Assembly: GCA_910574715.1 (NCBI GenBank)
Contig: CAJTCH010000007.1
Span: forward strand, 84,767-148,766
From: Lachnospiraceae bacterium
GTDB lineage: Bacteria > Bacillota > Clostridia > Lachnospirales > Lachnospiraceae
Length of the DNA: 64,000 nt
Reading direction: 5' to 3'
Shown: one piece after another, positions 41,596 through 50,902 of the stretch
Layout of the letters: each line of letters starts with the position of its first letter
How positions within the stretch are numbered: the first letter of the stretch is position 1
Translations under genes and position numbers: made by a program
The notes under the pieces: generated by a model
Told to the model about the DNA's origin: nothing
What the model saw: the letters and a program-made list of their open reading frames with translations, nothing else
Databases searched by the model: none

Positions 41596-42684
41596 ATGAT
41601 ATCTAATCAAATACTTCAGAATACGATTGAAGGCTTGAAAGGAATTACGCGGATCGATTTCTGTGTTATGGATACGGATGGCAAGTCTCTTGCGAGTACA
41701 TTTTCAGAGCAGGCGGATTATGAAGAAGAGGTAGTCTCTTTTGTCGACTCCCCTGCCGACAGTCAGGTGGTACAGGGATATCAGTTCTTTAAGATCTTTG
41801 ACGAGCATCAGCTGGAGTATGTGCTTCTTGCCAACGGCGGCAGCGATGATGTATACATGGTAGGGAAGATTGCCTCGTTTCAGATCCAGAATCTTCTGAT
41901 CGCATACAAAGAGAGGTTTGATAAGGATAATTTTATTAAGAATCTTCTGCTTGATAATCTACTTTTGGTAGATATATATAACCGTGCCAAGAAATTACAT
42001 ATTGACACAGAGGTAAGACGTATTATATATATTATTGAGACAAAGCATGAGAAGGACAGCAATGCTCTTGATAATGTGCGTAATCTTCTGGGTAACCGCG
42101 CGAAGGACTTTGTGACGGCGGTCGATGAGAAGAATATCATCATAGTGAAGGAGTTAGAACCCAGTGACGGTCATGCGGAGTTAGAGAAGACGGCCCAGAG
42201 TATCTATGCCTTGCTTGTAGAAGATGGGGAAGAAGATGTCCTGATAGCATACGGAACGATCGTCAACGATATCAAGGAGGTGTCCAAGTCCTACAAAGAG
42301 GCGAAGCTTGCCCTGGATGTGGGTAAGATCTTCTTTGGGGACAGGAATGTGATCGCGTACAGCGCCTTAGGTATCGGGCGGTTGATCTATCAGCTTCCGA
42401 TCCCGCTGTGTAAGATGTTCATCCGTGAGATCTTCGAGGGGAAGTCGCCGGATGATTTCGACGAAGAGACCCTGACGACGATCAACAAGTTCTTCGAGAA
42501 TAATCTGAATGTATCAGAGACGTCCAGACAGCTATATATCCATCGTAATACGCTGGTATATCGTCTGGATAAGCTGCAGAAGAGTACCGGCCTGGATCTT
42601 CGAGTGTTTGAGGATGCCATTACTTTTAAGATTGCCCTTATGGTTGTAAAGTATATGAAGTATATGGAATCAATGGAGTATTAA
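41596..42684 (+). CDS. CdaR/PucR-type transcriptional regulator
   Basis: This 362-residue protein ends in the PucR C-terminal HTH_30 domain (NLNVSETSRQLYIHRNTLVYRLDKLQ and LDLRVFEDAITFKIALMV). A GGDEF-like CdaR middle region lies at about 150-280. The N-terminal 120 residues may sense a small molecule. Such regulators often control sugar-acid or purine use; here it precedes ftsEX, and the link is not obvious. GGGGAGG stands before ATG 41596. Confidence 0.82.
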   Translation: MISNQILQNTIEGLKGITRIDFCVMDTDGKSLASTFSEQADYEEEVVSFVDSPADSQVVQGYQFFKIFDEHQLEYVLLANGGSDDVYMVGKIASFQIQNLLIAYKERFDKDNFIKNLLLDNLLLVDIYNRAKKLHIDTEVRRIIYIIETKHEKDSNALDNVRNLLGNRAKDFVTAVDEKNIIIVKELEPSDGHAELEKTAQSIYALLVEDGEEDVLIAYGTIVNDIKEVSKSYKEAKLALDVGKIFFGDRNVIAYSALGIGRLIYQLPIPLCKMFIREIFEGKSPDDFDEETLTTINKFFENNLNVSETSRQLYIHRNTLVYRLDKLQKSTGLDLRVFEDAITFKIALMVVKYMKYMESMEY

Positions 42685-42734
42685 TGTGTTTTCAGTATCT
42701 TTCGGGAATGCATAGTAATAATCAGGAGGAAAGT

Positions 42735-43421
42735 ATGATCGAATTAAAAGAAGTGACAAAAGAATACTCTAAAGGGATTGCTGCGTTAAACGGCGTGAAT
42801 CTCAAGGTCGAGCAGGGTGAATTCGTGTTCATCGTGGGCGACAGCGGATCGGGTAAGTCTACATTGATCCATCTTATTATGAAAGAGCTTGCGCCTACAT
42901 CGGGGACCATTATTGTGAACGGTCAGAATTTGAACCGGATGAAGCGGCGTAAGATTCCTATGTACAGGAGAGGGATCGGGGTCGTGTTCCAGGATTTCCG
43001 TCTGCTTAAGGACCGGAATATCTATGATAATATAGCGTTTGCCCAGCGTGTTACAGAGACGCCTACCAGGATCATCAAGAAGAAGGTCCCTGCGGCGCTG
43101 TCGCTTGTGGGTCTGGCTCAGAAGTATAAATCATTTCCGAAGGAATTGTCAGGCGGTGAACAGCAGAGAGTCGCTATTGCCAGGGCTATTGTGAATGAGC
43201 CTGCGATCCTGCTTGCGGATGAGCCGACCGGTAATCTGGACCCGACAAATTCATGGGAGATTATGAAGCTTCTTGAAGAGGCGAACGACAGAGGAACGAC
43301 CGTACTGGTTGTTACGCATAACCAGGAGATTGTAAATGCGATGAAGAAGCGGGTCGTTACGATGAAAAAGGGTGTCATCGTAAGCGACGAGAAAAAAGGT
43401 GGGTATAAAAATGAGAATTAG
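42735..43421 (+). CDS. ftsE: Cell division ATP-binding protein FtsE
   Basis: This 228-residue ABC ATPase works with FtsX to activate peptidoglycan hydrolases at the division or sporulation septum. Walker A is GDSGSGKSTL (about 35-44), the signature LSGGEQQRVAIARA, Walker B ILLADEPTGNLDP, and the H-loop VVTHNQE. I chose ATG 42735 (AGGAGGAAAGT upstream); an earlier in-frame start at 42684 has no ribosome site and would overlap the preceding gene. Overlaps ftsX by 11 bp. Confidence 0.95.
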   Translation: MIELKEVTKEYSKGIAALNGVNLKVEQGEFVFIVGDSGSGKSTLIHLIMKELAPTSGTIIVNGQNLNRMKRRKIPMYRRGIGVVFQDFRLLKDRNIYDNIAFAQRVTETPTRIIKKKVPAALSLVGLAQKYKSFPKELSGGEQQRVAIARAIVNEPAILLADEPTGNLDPTNSWEIMKLLEEANDRGTTVLVVTHNQEIVNAMKKRVVTMKKGVIVSDEKKGGYKNEN

Positions 43422-44319
43422 TACATTCGGATATTCGATGAAGCAAGGGGTTAAGAACATAGGGAGAAATAAGATGTTCTCCGTGGCGTCTATAGCGACG
43501 ATGTCAGCCTGTATCTTCCTGTTTGGCCTGTTCTACTCCATTGTAGTGAACTTTAATTACATAGTAGAGAAGGCTGAGGAGGGCGTTGCGATTACCGTGC
43601 TCTTCGACGAGGGAACCACGCAGGCTGCAAAGGACAAGATCGGGGAGCAGCTTGCGGATGCGGAAGGCGTCCTTGAAGTCAAATACGTCAGCGCCGAGGT
43701 GGCATGGGAGAGATTCAAGGATGATTATTTCGGAGAGGCGGGAGATCTTGCGGATGGATTCAAGACAGACAATCCGCTGGGGAATTCCGATAACTTCGAG
43801 GTGTATCTGTCAGATGTTTCCAGGCAGAAGGATATCGTTGAATTCGCGAAGGGGCTTTCGGGAGTCAGGAAGGTGAACCGTTCTGATGTTGTGGCTAAGA
43901 CTCTGACCAGTGTGAATAAGCTGGTGGGATATGTGTCGGTTACGATCATTGCGATCCTGCTCGCGGTATCCGTATTCCTGATCAGCAACACAGTAACCAT
44001 GGGTATCACGGTAAGGCGTGAGGAGATTGCGATCATGAAATACATAGGGGCGAAGGATGGTTTCGTCCGGGCGCCTTTCGTGATAGAGGGTCTGATGATC
44101 GGTGTAATCGGAGCGCTGATTCCGTTGGTGATGCTGTATTTTATGTATGATAAGGCTGTTTCTTATATAATGACCAAGTTCAGCCTTTTGAACAATATCA
44201 TAGATTTCCTTCCGGTATTTGATGTCTATAAGACGCTTCTTCCGGTCGGGATCGCGCTTGGAGTAGGAATTGGTTTTATTGGAAGTTTCTTCACGATCCG
44301 TAAGCATCTGAAGGTATAA
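43411..44319 (+). CDS. ftsX: Cell division protein FtsX
   Basis: This 302-residue membrane partner of FtsE has the standard form: N-terminal cytosolic tail (STFGYSMKQGVKNIGRNKMFS), a first helix (about 20-46), a large outer loop (about 47-170; DEGTTQAAKDKIGEQLADAE) that docks the hydrolase activator, and three more helices with NTVTMGITVRREEIAIMKYIGA between them. ATG 43411 lies inside the end of ftsE with AAAAGGTGGG in front. The M23 protein behind it is its likely partner. Confidence 0.94.
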   Translation: MRISTFGYSMKQGVKNIGRNKMFSVASIATMSACIFLFGLFYSIVVNFNYIVEKAEEGVAITVLFDEGTTQAAKDKIGEQLADAEGVLEVKYVSAEVAWERFKDDYFGEAGDLADGFKTDNPLGNSDNFEVYLSDVSRQKDIVEFAKGLSGVRKVNRSDVVAKTLTSVNKLVGYVSVTIIAILLAVSVFLISNTVTMGITVRREEIAIMKYIGAKDGFVRAPFVIEGLMIGVIGALIPLVMLYFMYDKAVSYIMTKFSLLNNIIDFLPVFDVYKTLLPVGIALGVGIGFIGSFFTIRKHLKV

Positions 44320-44382
44320 TTCAGGTATAATTTGGTAACAGATTACGGGTCAGATCAGTTATAAATAATATGGAGGGGACAT

Positions 44383-45525
44383 ATGATATTAAGAAGGAAG
44401 GCAGTCAGTCTGCTGCTGATATTGGTACTTTGTCTTGGTCTTGCCTCACAGGCAAGCGCTTCGGAGATCAGTGAGACTGAGAAGGAGGCGGAAGAGCTTG
44501 AGAGGAAGAAGGAGGCCGCAGAAGAGGAGAAGAGTGCCTTAGAGGGACAGCTCAGTGCGATCGTCGCCGAGATGGAGGAGACGAAGGCGAAGATCGACGA
44601 GAAGGAGACCCAGATCAGTGCGAAAGAAGAAGAACTGATACAGGCGAGGGTCGACGAGAATGACCAGTACGAAAGCATGAAGAAGAGAATCAAGTACATG
44701 TATGAGAACGGGAATGCACAGTTTATAGAGATTCTGTGCGAGTCCAAGACAATCAGTGAATTTCTGAACAATGCGGAGTACATTTCGACGATATCTGAAT
44801 ATGACCGGGATATGCTGGTGGAGTTCCAGAGGATCGTCAAGGACGTAGAAGAGCAGGAAGCGCTTCTTAAGAAGGAGTATGAAGAACTCGAGGTCATGCA
44901 GAATGACCTGATTGCGAAGCAGGGTGAGTTGAATGACCTTGTGGAGAACAAAGCAGATGAGATCGCACAGCTCAGTGACGATATCGGCGCTACGCAGGAG
45001 AAGTTAAAGAAGCTGAAGGAAGCGGCGGCAGAGGCAGAGCGCAAGCAGAAAGAGGCGGCAGCCGCGGCTGCGGCTGCGGCACGTAATTCCAGCGGGAGCG
45101 GCGGCGGTTCTGCCGGGGCATCCGTGGTATCGGGCAATGGTATGTTCACCCATCCTTGTCCGGGATACACTTATATATCCAGCGAGTTCGGATGGCGCGC
45201 ACAGCCGATCCCGGGTGCGAGTACCAACCACAAGGGAATGGATTTTGCGGCCGGAACGGGGACTCCGATCTATGCGGCGGCATCAGGGACGGTCACTTCC
45301 GCAAGTTATAGCGGCAACGCGGGTAATCTGATCGTAATCAACCACGGCAATGGCCTGCAGACATATTACATGCACTGCAATTCCATGTATGTCAGCGCGG
45401 GACAGACAGTAAGCAAGGGGCAGAATATCGGTGCGGTAGGTTCAACAGGCAATTCATCCGGTCCGCATCTGCATTTCCAGGTTATGCTTAACGGGACGCC
45501 GACGAATCCGCGTAACTATCTGTAG
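44383..45525 (+). CDS. Murein hydrolase activator / M23 peptidase with coiled coil (EnvC/PcsB-like)
   Basis: This 380-residue secreted protein has a signal peptide (1-28, ending ASQASAS), a long coiled coil (about 32-230; EAEELERKKEAAEEEKSALEG), an Ala/Gly/Ser linker (about 225-255) and a C-terminal LytM/M23 domain. The zinc site is complete: H283-x3-D287 (HKGMD) and H362/H364 (HLH), so it should be an active endopeptidase, unlike E. coli EnvC. By position behind ftsEX it is the hydrolase gated by FtsEX. The alanine-rich linker is encoded by GCG/GCC repeats. Confidence 0.9.
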   Translation: MILRRKAVSLLLILVLCLGLASQASASEISETEKEAEELERKKEAAEEEKSALEGQLSAIVAEMEETKAKIDEKETQISAKEEELIQARVDENDQYESMKKRIKYMYENGNAQFIEILCESKTISEFLNNAEYISTISEYDRDMLVEFQRIVKDVEEQEALLKKEYEELEVMQNDLIAKQGELNDLVENKADEIAQLSDDIGATQEKLKKLKEAAAEAERKQKEAAAAAAAAARNSSGSGGGSAGASVVSGNGMFTHPCPGYTYISSEFGWRAQPIPGASTNHKGMDFAAGTGTPIYAAASGTVTSASYSGNAGNLIVINHGNGLQTYYMHCNSMYVSAGQTVSKGQNIGAVGSTGNSSGPHLHFQVMLNGTPTNPRNYL

Positions 45526-45577
45526 TTCAAGCCCATGCTGTGCGGGCAAAGAGAAGATATATGAAGGTAGAGGTCGA

Positions 45578-46762
45578 ATGAAGGATAAGAAGAGTTTTAT
45601 AAAAGGGGCGCTTTGCGGCGCCCTTGCTGTATTATTGATCGTAGGGCTTGTATCCTGCGGATTGCGGGCAGGAAGTTTCGTTGCCGGCACAGGGAGGCAT
45701 TCTGCAGACACGGATAAGAAGATGTCTGTATTGAAAGGGCTGATCGATAAGAACTATCTTGGCGAAGTAGACGAAGAGGAGCTTGAAGAAGGAATCTATA
45801 AGGGATTCATAAGCGGGCTGTCAGATCCCTACTCTGTCTACTATGACGAAGAGGAGACGAGAATGCTCGTGGAGACCACGGAAGGAGAGTATGACGGAAT
45901 CGGCGCGGTGCTGAGCCAGGATGTCAAGACGGGGATCGTAACGCTGGTGCAGATCTATGAGGGGTCCCCTGCTATGGAGGCTGGTCTGCAGGACGACGAT
46001 ATCCTTTATAAGGTCGGAGATCTGGAAGTGACAGGCAAGGATCTGACAGAAGTGGTATCCCATATCAAGGGAGAGAAGGGGACGGAAGTTCAACTGACGG
46101 TATACCGCGGCGACGACAGGAAAGAGGTTACGGTGACGGCGGTGAGAAATACGATCCAGGCGCAGACGATAAAGTATGAGATGCTGGAGGATCAAATCGG
46201 CTATGTGGCGGTCTCGGAATTCGACCTGGTGACCTATGAGCAGTATGAGCAGGCGCTGGAGGACCTTAAGAATCAGGGCATGAAGGGTCTGGTCGTGGAT
46301 CTTCGGAATAATCCGGGCGGCAATTTAAGCACGGTCTGCGAGATGCTGGATCTTATGCTTCCGGAAGGGCTGATCGTCTACACGGAGGATAAGGACGGCA
46401 ACAGGCAGGAGACGAAATCTGACGCCGGGCGCCGGTTCGAATTGCCGCTGACAGTCCTGATGAACGGCAACAGCGCCAGTGCATCGGAGATCTATGCGGG
46501 AGCGATCCAGGACTACGGGATTGGTACGATCGTGGGGACACAGTCCTATGGCAAGGGCGTCGTACAGCAGATATTCGACTTGAAGGACGGAACCTGTGTG
46601 AAGCTTACGATCGCGGAGTATTTCACTCCGAAGGGGAGGAATATCAACGGCAAAGGTATCACCCCGGATGTGGAAATCGAGTACGAGAAGAACGAAGAAG
46701 ATCCTGAGGCTGATAATCAGTTGGATCAGGCATTGGAAGTATTGAAAGAGAAGATCGGGTAG
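45578..46762 (+). CDS. S41-family C-terminal processing peptidase (CtpA/CtpB-like)
   Basis: This 394-residue protease has an N-terminal membrane anchor or lipobox-like segment (VLLIVGLVSCGL), a PDZ domain (about 100-190; GIVTLVQIYEGSPAMEAGLQDDDILYKV) and an S41 catalytic domain with Ser in GNSASASEIYAG and Lys in SYGKGVVQ. It cuts exported proteins from the C-terminus; CtpB of Bacillus works in sporulation signalling. Behind ftsEX and the M23 gene it may trim or degrade the hydrolase, as Ctp proteases do with endopeptidases elsewhere (inference). A terminator follows. Confidence 0.92.
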   Translation: MKDKKSFIKGALCGALAVLLIVGLVSCGLRAGSFVAGTGRHSADTDKKMSVLKGLIDKNYLGEVDEEELEEGIYKGFISGLSDPYSVYYDEEETRMLVETTEGEYDGIGAVLSQDVKTGIVTLVQIYEGSPAMEAGLQDDDILYKVGDLEVTGKDLTEVVSHIKGEKGTEVQLTVYRGDDRKEVTVTAVRNTIQAQTIKYEMLEDQIGYVAVSEFDLVTYEQYEQALEDLKNQGMKGLVVDLRNNPGGNLSTVCEMLDLMLPEGLIVYTEDKDGNRQETKSDAGRRFELPLTVLMNGNSASASEIYAGAIQDYGIGTIVGTQSYGKGVVQQIFDLKDGTCVKLTIAEYFTPKGRNINGKGITPDVEIEYEKNEEDPEADNQLDQALEVLKEKIG

Positions 46763-46779
46763 AATGAATTGATTCAGAA

Positions 46780-46806
46780 GGGAATGCATTAGGCATTCCC
46801 TTTTTG
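46780..46806 (+). terminator. Intrinsic terminator between the Ctp protease and pyrC
   Basis: GGGAATGC (46780-46787) pairs with GCATTCCC (46793-46800), five-base loop, followed by TTTTT. Confidence 0.9.
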
Positions 46807-46853
46807 TATTTGGTATGATAGAATATAGTGAAACTAGAAAGGATGGGGTGTAT

Positions 46854-48134
46854 ATGACAATTCTGATTCAGAACGGACATGTAGTAGATCCGCTTACCGG
46901 AAAAGACGGGATATCGGATGTGTACATTGAGGAAGATAAGATCTGCAAGGTTGCAGAGCACATTGACAGGCAGGCTGACCGGGTGATCGACGCGAAGCAT
47001 TGTTATGTATTGCCGGGATTGATCGACCTCCATGTTCATTTCCGGGATCCCGGGCTGGAATACAAGGAGACTCTGGAGACCGGAGGAAGAGCGGCAGTGA
47101 AGGGCGGGGTAACGACTGTGTGCGCCATGCCGAACACAAAGCCGGTCACAGATGACAAGGAGAAGGTTCTAAGGGTTCATGAACGTGCGAAGGAAGAATC
47201 CCTAACTCACGTGATCCAGCTTGGGGCCGTTACGAAGGGGCAGGAAGGGAAGGAACTGGCAGATATCCGGGGGATGGCTGAGGCAGGCTGCCATGCCGTC
47301 AGCGAGGACGGCAAGTCTGTTATGAACGCTTCGCTCTACAGACAGGGGATGAAGACGGCGAAGGAGTGCAAGATATCGGTATTTGCCCACTGCGAAGACC
47401 AGACGATGGTAGAAGGAGGAGTTATGAATGCGGATGAGAACGCCGAGCGGCTGGAGCTTCGGGGAATCACGAATGCCGTGGAGGATGTGATCGTCGCGAG
47501 AGATATCCTGCTTGCGAAGGAGACTGGGGTGAGGCTCCACCTGTGCCACTGCTCCACGGCAGACAGTGTGAAGCTTCTTCGGATGGCGAAGGAGGAAGGA
47601 CTTCCGGTGACCGGGGAGGTATGCCCGCATCATTTTATCCTGAGCTCGGATGATATCAGGGAAGACGACGGCAATTATAAGATGAATCCGCCGCTTCGGA
47701 GCCGGGCGGATGTGGAGGCTCTCAGGCAGGGCCTGAAAGACGGGGTGATGGATGTGATCGCTACGGATCATGCCCCCCATGCCGGCGAAGAGAAGGACAA
47801 GTCTATGAAAGATGCGGCGTTTGGGATCGTAGGGCTTGAGACTTCCGCCGCGCTTACCTATACTTCTCTTGTGAAGACGGGCGTACTGACTGTGATGGAT
47901 ATGGCAGAGAAGATGAGCTATAATCCGGCGAAGATCCTGGGGCTTGAGGACAAGGGCAGTATCTCAGAGGGGAAGACTGCGGATATTACGATCTTCGATC
48001 CGAGAAGGACTTATAAGATCGATAAGAATACATTTGTGTCGAAGGGGAAGAACACGCCGTTTGACGGATATGAGGTGACTGGAGAGACGGTATATACTCT
48101 GGTGGACGGCAGGGTTGTGTATGAAAGGAGATAA
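46854..48134 (+). CDS. pyrC: Dihydroorotase
   Basis: This 426-residue zinc enzyme of the pyrimidine pathway closes carbamoyl-aspartate to dihydroorotate. Metal ligands: H60 and H62 in DLHVHFRDPG, then FAHCED, LHLCHCST and the catalytic ATDHAPH. ATG 46854 has AAAGGATGGGG in front. It heads the run pyrC-pyrF-pyrK-pyrD. I see no PyrR-type attenuator between the terminator at 46806 and the start. Confidence 0.96.
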   Translation: MTILIQNGHVVDPLTGKDGISDVYIEEDKICKVAEHIDRQADRVIDAKHCYVLPGLIDLHVHFRDPGLEYKETLETGGRAAVKGGVTTVCAMPNTKPVTDDKEKVLRVHERAKEESLTHVIQLGAVTKGQEGKELADIRGMAEAGCHAVSEDGKSVMNASLYRQGMKTAKECKISVFAHCEDQTMVEGGVMNADENAERLELRGITNAVEDVIVARDILLAKETGVRLHLCHCSTADSVKLLRMAKEEGLPVTGEVCPHHFILSSDDIREDDGNYKMNPPLRSRADVEALRQGLKDGVMDVIATDHAPHAGEEKDKSMKDAAFGIVGLETSAALTYTSLVKTGVLTVMDMAEKMSYNPAKILGLEDKGSISEGKTADITIFDPRRTYKIDKNTFVSKGKNTPFDGYEVTGETVYTLVDGRVVYERR

Positions 48135-48139
48135 AGCAG

Positions 48140-49069
48140 ATGATCAATCAGTTGACAGCGAATATTAAGAAGACAGGAGCGCCCATCGTCGTAGGGCTTG
48201 ATCCGATGCTGGATTATGTGCCGGGGCACATACAGAAGAAAGCGTTTGGAGAGTACGGCGAGACCTTGGAGGGGGCGGCGGAGGCGATATGGCAGTTTAA
48301 CAGGGAGATCGTGGATCAGACTTACGATCTGATCCCGGCGGTGAAGCCGCAGATCGCCATGTATGAGCAGTTCGGGATTCCGGGGCTTATGGCTTTCAAG
48401 AAGACGGTGGACTACTGCAGGGAGAAAGGGCTGGTGGTGATCGGCGATGTGAAGAGAGGAGACATCGGCTCTACCTCGGCGGCATATGCGGTGGGGCATC
48501 TGGGGCATGTTAAGGTGGGAAGCAGATCTTTCGCGCCTTTTGATGAGGATTTCGCGACGGTGAACCCGTATCTGGGGTCAGATGGGGTGAACCCATTTCT
48601 CAAGGTATGTAAGGAGGAGAAGAAGGGGATCTTCGTACTGGTCAAGACCTCGAATCCCTCAAGCGGCGAATTCCAGGATCGGCTGGTGGACGGCAAGCCT
48701 CTGTATGAACTGGTAGGCGAGAAGGTGGCTGCCTGGGGAGAAAGCCTGATGGGCGAGGAATACAGCTATGTGGGAGCGGTTGTGGGCGCTACCTATCCGG
48801 AGATGGGGAAGGTCTTAAGGAAGATCATGCCCAAGGCATATATACTGGTGCCAGGATACGGCGCACAGGGAGGAAAAGGCAAGGATCTGGTGCATTTCTT
48901 TAATGAGGACGGCCTTGGCGCTATCGTGAATTCCTCCCGCGGGATCATTGCTGCGTACAGACAGGAGAAATACGCAAAATACGGCGAAGAAGCGTTCGGG
49001 GAAGCCTCAAGGGCTGCGGTAGAGGATATGGCTGCGGATATCAGAGAAGCGTTGAACAATACATTATGA
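48140..49069 (+). CDS. pyrF: Orotidine 5'-phosphate decarboxylase
   Basis: This 309-residue enzyme makes UMP from OMP. It belongs to the longer subfamily 2 type: VVGLDPMLDYVP at the start, catalytic Lys in IGDVKRGDIGSTSAAYA, and phosphate loop VPGYGAQGGKGKD and SSRGI near the end. Five bases after pyrC. Its stop overlaps the region before pyrK. Confidence 0.95.
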   Translation: MINQLTANIKKTGAPIVVGLDPMLDYVPGHIQKKAFGEYGETLEGAAEAIWQFNREIVDQTYDLIPAVKPQIAMYEQFGIPGLMAFKKTVDYCREKGLVVIGDVKRGDIGSTSAAYAVGHLGHVKVGSRSFAPFDEDFATVNPYLGSDGVNPFLKVCKEEKKGIFVLVKTSNPSSGEFQDRLVDGKPLYELVGEKVAAWGESLMGEEYSYVGAVVGATYPEMGKVLRKIMPKAYILVPGYGAQGGKGKDLVHFFNEDGLGAIVNSSRGIIAAYRQEKYAKYGEEAFGEASRAAVEDMAADIREALNNTL

Positions 49070-49083
49070 CTAGGAGAAATGTA

Positions 49084-49869
49084 ATGAAGAAGAGAAGGAA
49101 AGAGTTAGCGGTTGTGGTATCGCAGGAGCAGCTTGCGGACGGGATATACAGTATGTGGATCCAGGCGGAGTCTGCGCCGGATGCGGTTCCGGGCCAGTTT
49201 ATATCTATGTATACCATGGACTCGGGCAAGCTGCTTCCAAGGCCCATCAGTATTTGTGAGATTGATAAGGCGGGTGCGGCGCTGCGTGTGGTATACCGTG
49301 TGACAGGTGAGAAGACAGGTACGGAGCAATTCTCCAAACTGAGCGCCGGAGATTCGATTCCGATCATCGGGCCGCTGGGGAATGGGTTTCCCATGGAGAA
49401 AGCCGCGGGGAAGAAGGCGTTCCTGATCGGCGGCGGTATCGGCGTGCCTCCGATCCTGGAGCTTTCCAAAGAATTGGAATGTGATAAGAAGCAGATCGTT
49501 GTCGGGTACCGTGATGCCCATACGTTCCTTAGAGAGGAATTTGAGAGGAACGGTGAAGTCTACATTTCCACGGAGGACGGCAGTGTGGGGACGAAGGGGA
49601 ATGTACTGGATGCCATTGCCGGACATGCGCTTGCCGCGGATATTATCTATGCCTGCGGGCCTGGGCCTATGCTGCGCGCGGTCAAGGAATATGCTGGTAG
49701 AAATAACATTGTATGCTATATATCTCTGGAGGAGAGGATGGCGTGCGGGATCGGCGCCTGTCTTGGATGTGTCTGTCAGACGAAGGAGCGGGACAGCCAC
49801 AGCAATGTGCATAACAGACGGATCTGCAAGGACGGTCCGGTATTCCTGTCGACGGAGGTGGAGATCTGA
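49084..49869 (+). CDS. pyrK: Dihydroorotate dehydrogenase electron-transfer subunit
   Basis: This 261-residue iron-sulfur flavoprotein passes electrons from dihydroorotate oxidation to NAD. FAD-binding motif [13 protein letters not shown] part [12 protein letters not shown] and YACGPGPML, and the [2Fe-2S] cysteines [11 protein letters not shown] with a last Cys in [14 protein letters not shown] 49084 (TAGGAGA seven bases upstream) is preferred to ATG 49066, which overlaps the pyrF stop without a ribosome site. Overlaps pyrD. Confidence 0.95.
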   Translation: MKKRRKELAVVVSQEQLADGIYSMWIQAESAPDAVPGQFISMYTMDSGKLLPRPISICEIDKAGAALRVVYRVTGEKTGTEQFSKLSAGDSIPIIGPLGNGFPMEKAAGKKAFLIGGGIGVPPILELSKELECDKKQIVVGYRDAHTFLREEFERNGEVYISTEDGSVGTKGNVLDAIAGHALAADIIYACGPGPMLRAVKEYAGRNNIVCYISLEERMACGIGACLGCVCQTKERDSHSNVHNRRICKDGPVFLSTEVEI

Positions 49870-50771
49870 TGAATATGAAGGTTAATATTGCGGGAGTAGA
49901 ATGGAAGAATCCGGTGACGGTAGCGTCCGGTACATTTGGTTCCGGTGCGGAGTTCGCGGAGTTTATAGATCTTAACAGACTTGGAGCGGTGACTACGAAG
50001 GGAGTTGCCAATGTTCCGTGGCCGGGGAATCCTACACCCCGGGTCGCGGAAGTCTATGGAGGGATGATGAATGCCATCGGACTGCAGAATCCGGGGATCG
50101 ATCTATTCTGTGAGAGAGACATTCCCTTCTTAAGACAGTATGATACGAAGATTATTGTCAACGTCTGCGGGAAATCCGCTGAGGATTACTGCGAGGTTGC
50201 AGAACGGCTTGCGGATGAAGCTGTAGATATGCTGGAGATCAATATTTCCTGCCCTAATGTAAAAGAAGGGGGTATCGCGTTCGGACAGAGTCCTAAGTCA
50301 GCGGAGGATATTACCAAGGAAGTCAAAAAGTACGCGAAACAGCCGGTGATCATGAAACTCAGTCCCAATGTGACGGATATTGCCGAGATGGCGAAGGCTG
50401 TAGAGGCAGGAGGAGCCGACGCGGTATCTCTGATCAACACGCTGACGGGGATGAAGATCGATATCCATCGGCGGACTTTTGCTCTGGCGAACCAGACGGG
50501 AGGCGTCTCTGGTCCAGCCATTCACCCAATCGCCGTGCGGATGGTATATCAGGCGTCCCAGGCTGTGAAGGTTCCGATCATCGGTATGGGGGGGATTGCC
50601 AGTGCTGAGGATGCGATCGAGATGATGCTCGCGGGGGCCAGCGCCGTATCGGTGGGAACGGCGAATTTCCATAATCCGGCGGTGACGATGGAGATCATCG
50701 AGGGGATAGAAGAATACTTAAGGCAGAATCGGATGAATGACGTCCGGGAATTGGTCGGCGCGGTGAGATAG
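49869..50771 (+). CDS. pyrD: Dihydroorotate dehydrogenase, catalytic subunit (class 1B)
   Basis: This 300-residue FMN enzyme oxidises dihydroorotate to orotate together with PyrK. Seen: [37 protein letters not shown] with the class 1 catalytic Cys region nearby, KLSPNVTDI, and [15 protein letters not shown] with phosphate-binding GTAN. Start overlaps the pyrK stop by one base. End of the first pyr transcript. Confidence 0.95.
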   Translation: MNMKVNIAGVEWKNPVTVASGTFGSGAEFAEFIDLNRLGAVTTKGVANVPWPGNPTPRVAEVYGGMMNAIGLQNPGIDLFCERDIPFLRQYDTKIIVNVCGKSAEDYCEVAERLADEAVDMLEINISCPNVKEGGIAFGQSPKSAEDITKEVKKYAKQPVIMKLSPNVTDIAEMAKAVEAGGADAVSLINTLTGMKIDIHRRTFALANQTGGVSGPAIHPIAVRMVYQASQAVKVPIIGMGGIASAEDAIEMMLAGASAVSVGTANFHNPAVTMEIIEGIEEYLRQNRMNDVRELVGAVR

Positions 50772-50793
50772 TCAAAGACCCTGCTGCAGTCGC

Positions 50794-50843
50794 CAAATGT
50801 GCATGCAAGCATGCTCGCTTGGCTCGTTGCCCGCAGGAATAAA
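50794..50843. repeat. Dispersed hairpin repeat, copy C
   Basis: CAAATGTGCATGCAAGCATG then CTCGCTTGGCTCGTTGCCCG. Same plan as copy A: a perfect hairpin (GCATGC-AA-GCATGC here, GCTCG-TG-CGAGC in A) and a tail ending TTGCCCGC(A/G)G(A/G)AATAA. The arms differ but still pair, which suggests selection on the RNA or DNA hairpin. It lies between pyrD and the pyrE promoter. Confidence 0.6.
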
Positions 50844-50872
50844 TTGAAAATAGATTTGAGTTATGATAGAAT
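50844..50872 (+). promoter_or_regulatory. Promoter of pyrE
   Basis: TTGAAA (50844-50849), 17 bases, TAGAAT (50867-50872); the pyrE start is 31 bases on. The -35 box begins right at the end of repeat copy C. Confidence 0.7.
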
Positions 50873-50902
50873 AAAGTCTGTAGATATGGGAGGTTTAGAA
50901 GG

